6,858 nt of DNA. It comes from Thermoflexales bacterium. GTDB lineage: Bacteria > Chloroflexota > Anaerolineae > J036 > Brachytrichaceae. Under the pieces are notes generated by a model, which searched no databases, was not told the origin of the DNA, and saw only the letters and a list, made by a program, of their open reading frames with translations. The stretch covers positions 6,429 to 13,286 of the forward strand of contig JAGOCU010000032.1 in NCBI GenBank assembly GCA_017998555.1. The letters run 5' to 3'. Shown one piece after another: positions 5,933-6,858 of the stretch. Numbering within the stretch: the stretch's first letter is position 1; the number at the start of each line of letters is the position of its first letter. The translations under genes and the position numbers were made by a program.

Positions 5933-5996
5933 GGAACGCCTGATGCCAGGGCAAACGGCAGTGGCCCGGCAGCGCCCGAAAATCGTGCGGGAGGGG

Positions 5997-6251
5997 TTAG
6001 CTCGCGGCGGGCTTTTCGCCCTTGAACAACATTTCGCCCAGCAGCTTCTCGACCGCCATCGTGTGGCTGTCGAAACCATGGCTCTTGAAATACTCGGAGT
6101 TGCAGTGCCACTGGCCGTGGTCAAAGGTCACGACGTACTCGCCGTTGTCCCCGCGCACCATCACCTGAAGGTTCAGAAATGTGAAGCGTTCCTTTTCCTC
6201 GGCATAGCGGTGCGCCTTTTCGACCTTGCCAATGTAGCTTGAATCAATCAT
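5997..6251 (-). CDS. Small SWIM-like protein with degenerate zinc ligands
   Basis: The 84-residue product begins with a helix-rich stretch (IGKVEKAHRYAEEKERFTF, 7-25), followed by strands LQVMVRGDNGEYVVTFDHG (28-46), WHCNSEYFKSHGFDSH (48-63) and a final helix TMAVEKLLGEML (64-75). The pattern W-x-C-x-[C]-x2-F-x5-[C]-S-H-x-M-A is that of SWIM zinc fingers (CxCx(n)CxH). Here C50 and H63 are kept, but the second and third ligands are S52 and D61, so normal zinc binding looks lost or changed. SWIM domains are known or proposed to bind DNA or proteins; this one's role is unknown. The ATG at 6251 has an AAGGAG 8 nt upstream, so the start is firm. The gene is alone, divergent from the phytoene desaturase gene, and follows a candidate attenuator. 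Family assignment is from pattern recognition and could be wrong; the existence of the gene is better supported. Confidence 0.75.
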   Translation of the reverse strand: MIDSSYIGKVEKAHRYAEEKERFTFLNLQVMVRGDNGEYVVTFDHGQWHCNSEYFKSHGFDSHTMAVEKLLGEMLFKGEKPAAS

Positions 6252-6259
6252 GTGAATTA

Positions 6260-6265
6260 CTCCTT
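6260..6265 (-). promoter_or_regulatory. Shine-Dalgarno site of the SWIM-like gene
   Basis: AAGGAG on the minus strand (6265-6260) is followed by TAATTCAC and the ATG at 6251. It is a near-perfect ribosome binding site at 8 nt and decides the start codon. It is also an independent translation signal downstream of the candidate leader ORF. Confidence 0.8.
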
Positions 6266-6297
6266 ATGTATGGGTCGTCGCCCACTTGCGGCAACAT

Positions 6298-6326
6298 AAA
6301 AGCACGCGGCGATCAGCGCGCGTGCT
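6298..6326 (-). terminator. Candidate attenuator hairpin upstream of the SWIM-like gene
   Basis: On the minus strand AGCACGCG (6326-6319) pairs with CGCGTGCT (6308-6301). With one bulged C, two more pairs form inside, leaving the loop CUGAU. The 3' arm runs into UUUU (6301-6298) then AUG. This is an intrinsic terminator shape with a short U-tract, lying between a good promoter and the SWIM-like gene. The loop contains UGA (6315-6313), the stop codon of the 28-codon leader ORF, so a ribosome finishing that ORF would sit on the hairpin and open it. Confidence 0.5.
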
Positions 6327-6399
6327 CATGTTCCAACCCGGGTTGGATCATTTCGAACGAGGCCAGCAGGGGTATCTTCAACGCCTCCAGGCTCAGCAT
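6313..6399 (-). CDS. Candidate 28-residue leader peptide ORF
   Basis: An ORF of 28 codons begins with ATG at 6399 on the minus strand and ends with TGA at 6315-6313, inside the loop of the terminator-like hairpin. The product is Leu-rich with an acidic and His-rich end (MLSLEALKIPLLASFE... ending GLEHEHAR). The promoter at 6412-6439 predicts a transcription start near 6404, leaving only about 5 nt before the ATG, so it would be nearly leaderless like other genes here. There is no run of a single regulatory amino acid as in classic amino-acid attenuators. It could instead be a small protein in its own right, or a chance ORF; I recognise no homologue. Confidence 0.4.
   Translation of the reverse strand: MLSLEALKIPLLASFEMIQPGLEHEHAR
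6332..6347. repeat. 16-bp perfect palindrome in the leader region
   Basis: TCCAACCCGGGTTGGA is exactly self-complementary. It lies inside the candidate leader ORF, 5 bp on the crtI side of the terminator-like hairpin. As RNA it can form a hairpin just before the terminator; as DNA it has the symmetry of an operator for a dimeric regulator. Confidence 0.5.
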
Positions 6400-6411
6400 G
6401 TGTTAATTGAC

Positions 6412-6439
6412 ATTGTATACAGTCACGCCCTCTTGTCAA
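6412..6439 (-). promoter_or_regulatory. Strong sigma-70-like promoter towards the SWIM-like gene
   Basis: On the minus strand a perfect TTGACA (6439-6434) is followed after 16 nt by TACAAT (6417-6412, 5 of 6). This is the best -35/-10 match in the window and predicts a start near 6404. It drives the leader ORF, the terminator-like hairpin and, on readthrough, the SWIM-like gene. Confidence 0.6.
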
Positions 6440-6441
6440 AT
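6413..6441 (+). promoter_or_regulatory. Possible crtI promoter overlapping the divergent promoter
   Basis: On the plus strand TTGTAT (6413-6418) and TCAAAT (6436-6441) are 17 nt apart, a weak promoter match. They sit inside the divergent minus-strand promoter, so the two would compete for polymerase. The palindrome TGTATACA (6414-6421) lies in the overlap and could bind a regulator. A second TTGACA at 6407-6412 forms an inverted repeat with TGTCAA at 6434-6439 but has no matching -10 on the plus strand. Confidence 0.3.
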
Positions 6442-6476
6442 TGCCAATGCACCGCCCTGACCGTCGCCCGCCACCC

Positions 6477-6858
6477 ATGAATGCCCCAAAACCAGCGCCC
6501 CGCGCCATCATCATCGGCTCAGGCTTTGGCGGTCTGTCTCTCGGCATCCGCTTGCAAAGCCTGGGGATCGACACCACGATCCTGGAGAAACTGGATGGTC
6601 CCGGGGGGCGGGCCTACACCAAGGTCGTGGACGGCTTCACCTTTGACATGGGACCGACCGTCATCACGGTGCCGCACTTCATCGAGGAGCTCTTCGCGCT
6701 TGAGCGCGGGTCGCCATGCCTGTCCGAACCCGACTTTCCGGCCGAGACACTCCGTCCCGACGCCCGCATCACGTCGGGGGTGAGCGGCGGGCCGGCGACA
6801 TCGCGCTATGTCAAGATCGTGCCGATCCTGCCTTTCTACCGGATCTACTTCGACGACG
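6477..6858 (+). CDS. crtI: Phytoene desaturase (CrtI type), N-terminal part, cut by the window edge
   Basis: The frame from ATG 6477 is open to the right edge (127 codons). It starts with an FAD-binding Rossmann motif, IIIGSGFGGLSLGIRLQSLG (11-30, with G14-x-G16-x-x-G19), then the ribose-binding E37, the DGPGGRAY motif (40-47), and FTFDMGPTVITVPHFIEELF, closely typical of CrtI-type carotene desaturases. These FAD enzymes introduce double bonds into phytoene on the membrane in carotenoid synthesis. GVSGGPATSRYVKIVPILPFYRIYFDD also matches the family. CrtI proteins usually have about 500 residues, so most of the gene lies outside the window. There is no Shine-Dalgarno sequence before 6477; an in-frame ATG at 6447 would add ten residues (MHRPDRRPPP) and sits just after the possible -10 at 6436-6441. 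Homologous oxidoreductases such as CrtN or CrtO are less likely but not excluded by this fragment. Confidence 0.9.
   Translation, partial: MNAPKPAPRAIIIGSGFGGLSLGIRLQSLGIDTTILEKLDGPGGRAYTKVVDGFTFDMGPTVITVPHFIEELFALERGSPCLSEPDFPAETLRPDARITSGVSGGPATSRYVKIVPILPFYRIYFDD

Noticed and set aside
6286..6480. A 64-codon plus-strand frame ending ATGA-overlapped with crtI
   Set aside because: The overlap looks like coupling, but the frame covers the minus-strand hairpin, leader ORF and both promoters, and has no ribosome binding site. The crtI promoter signals lie inside it.
1..6858. CRISPR arrays, insertion sequences, toxin-antitoxin or defence genes
   Set aside because: No direct-repeat array, transposase motif, terminal repeats with target duplication or known defence domain is visible.

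Overview
The window is GC-rich, densely coded bacterial DNA. Seven of the eight genes I accept are on the minus strand; the eighth, a carotenoid gene at the right edge, is on the plus strand. The mix of genes (a small SWIM-like protein, a DUF4153/DUF4173 membrane protein, a membrane-anchored DsbA-like thioredoxin, a TPR protein, a CrtI-type desaturase) and the apparent use of leaderless mRNAs suggest a Chloroflexota-like organism, perhaps Anaerolineae. That is an inference from general impression, not from a marker gene.

Layout from left to right. (1) 1-80, minus: the first 26 codons of a gene that leaves the window, possibly a bifunctional phosphoglucose/phosphomannose isomerase. A perfect 20-bp hairpin (103-145) separates it from the next gene. 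(2) 154-1077, minus: a membrane-anchored glycerophosphodiester phosphodiesterase. (3) 1103-2707, minus: a DUF4153/DUF4173 polytopic membrane protein with a good promoter at its 5' end. (4) 2708-3180: a 473-bp gap without a convincing protein gene. It holds a structured hairpin at the end of the dsbA-like transcript and, facing the other way, a strong plus-strand intrinsic terminator with no known gene in front of it. (5) 3181-5894, minus: a probable operon of TPR protein, GNAT acetyltransferase (4-nt GTGA overlap with the TPR gene) and DsbA-like thioredoxin. (6) 5997-6251, minus: an 84-residue SWIM-like protein with two of four zinc ligands missing. It is preceded by what looks like an attenuator: a promoter, a nearly leaderless 28-codon ORF, and a terminator hairpin whose loop carries that ORF's stop codon. 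(7) From 6477, plus: the N-terminal third or less of a phytoene desaturase, divergent from the SWIM-like gene across overlapping promoter elements.

Translation signals split into two types. The dsbA-like and SWIM-like genes have clear Shine-Dalgarno sequences. The TPR, DUF4153/DUF4173 and GDPD genes have none, and instead a -10 hexamer ends 6-7 nt before the start codon, as expected for leaderless mRNAs.

The most interesting points are the candidate attenuator and divergent control region (6298-6441), the orphan plus-strand terminator (3030-3077), the recurrent leaderless promoter pattern, and the degenerate SWIM-like protein. I see no CRISPR array, tRNA, rRNA, insertion sequence or obvious defence system.
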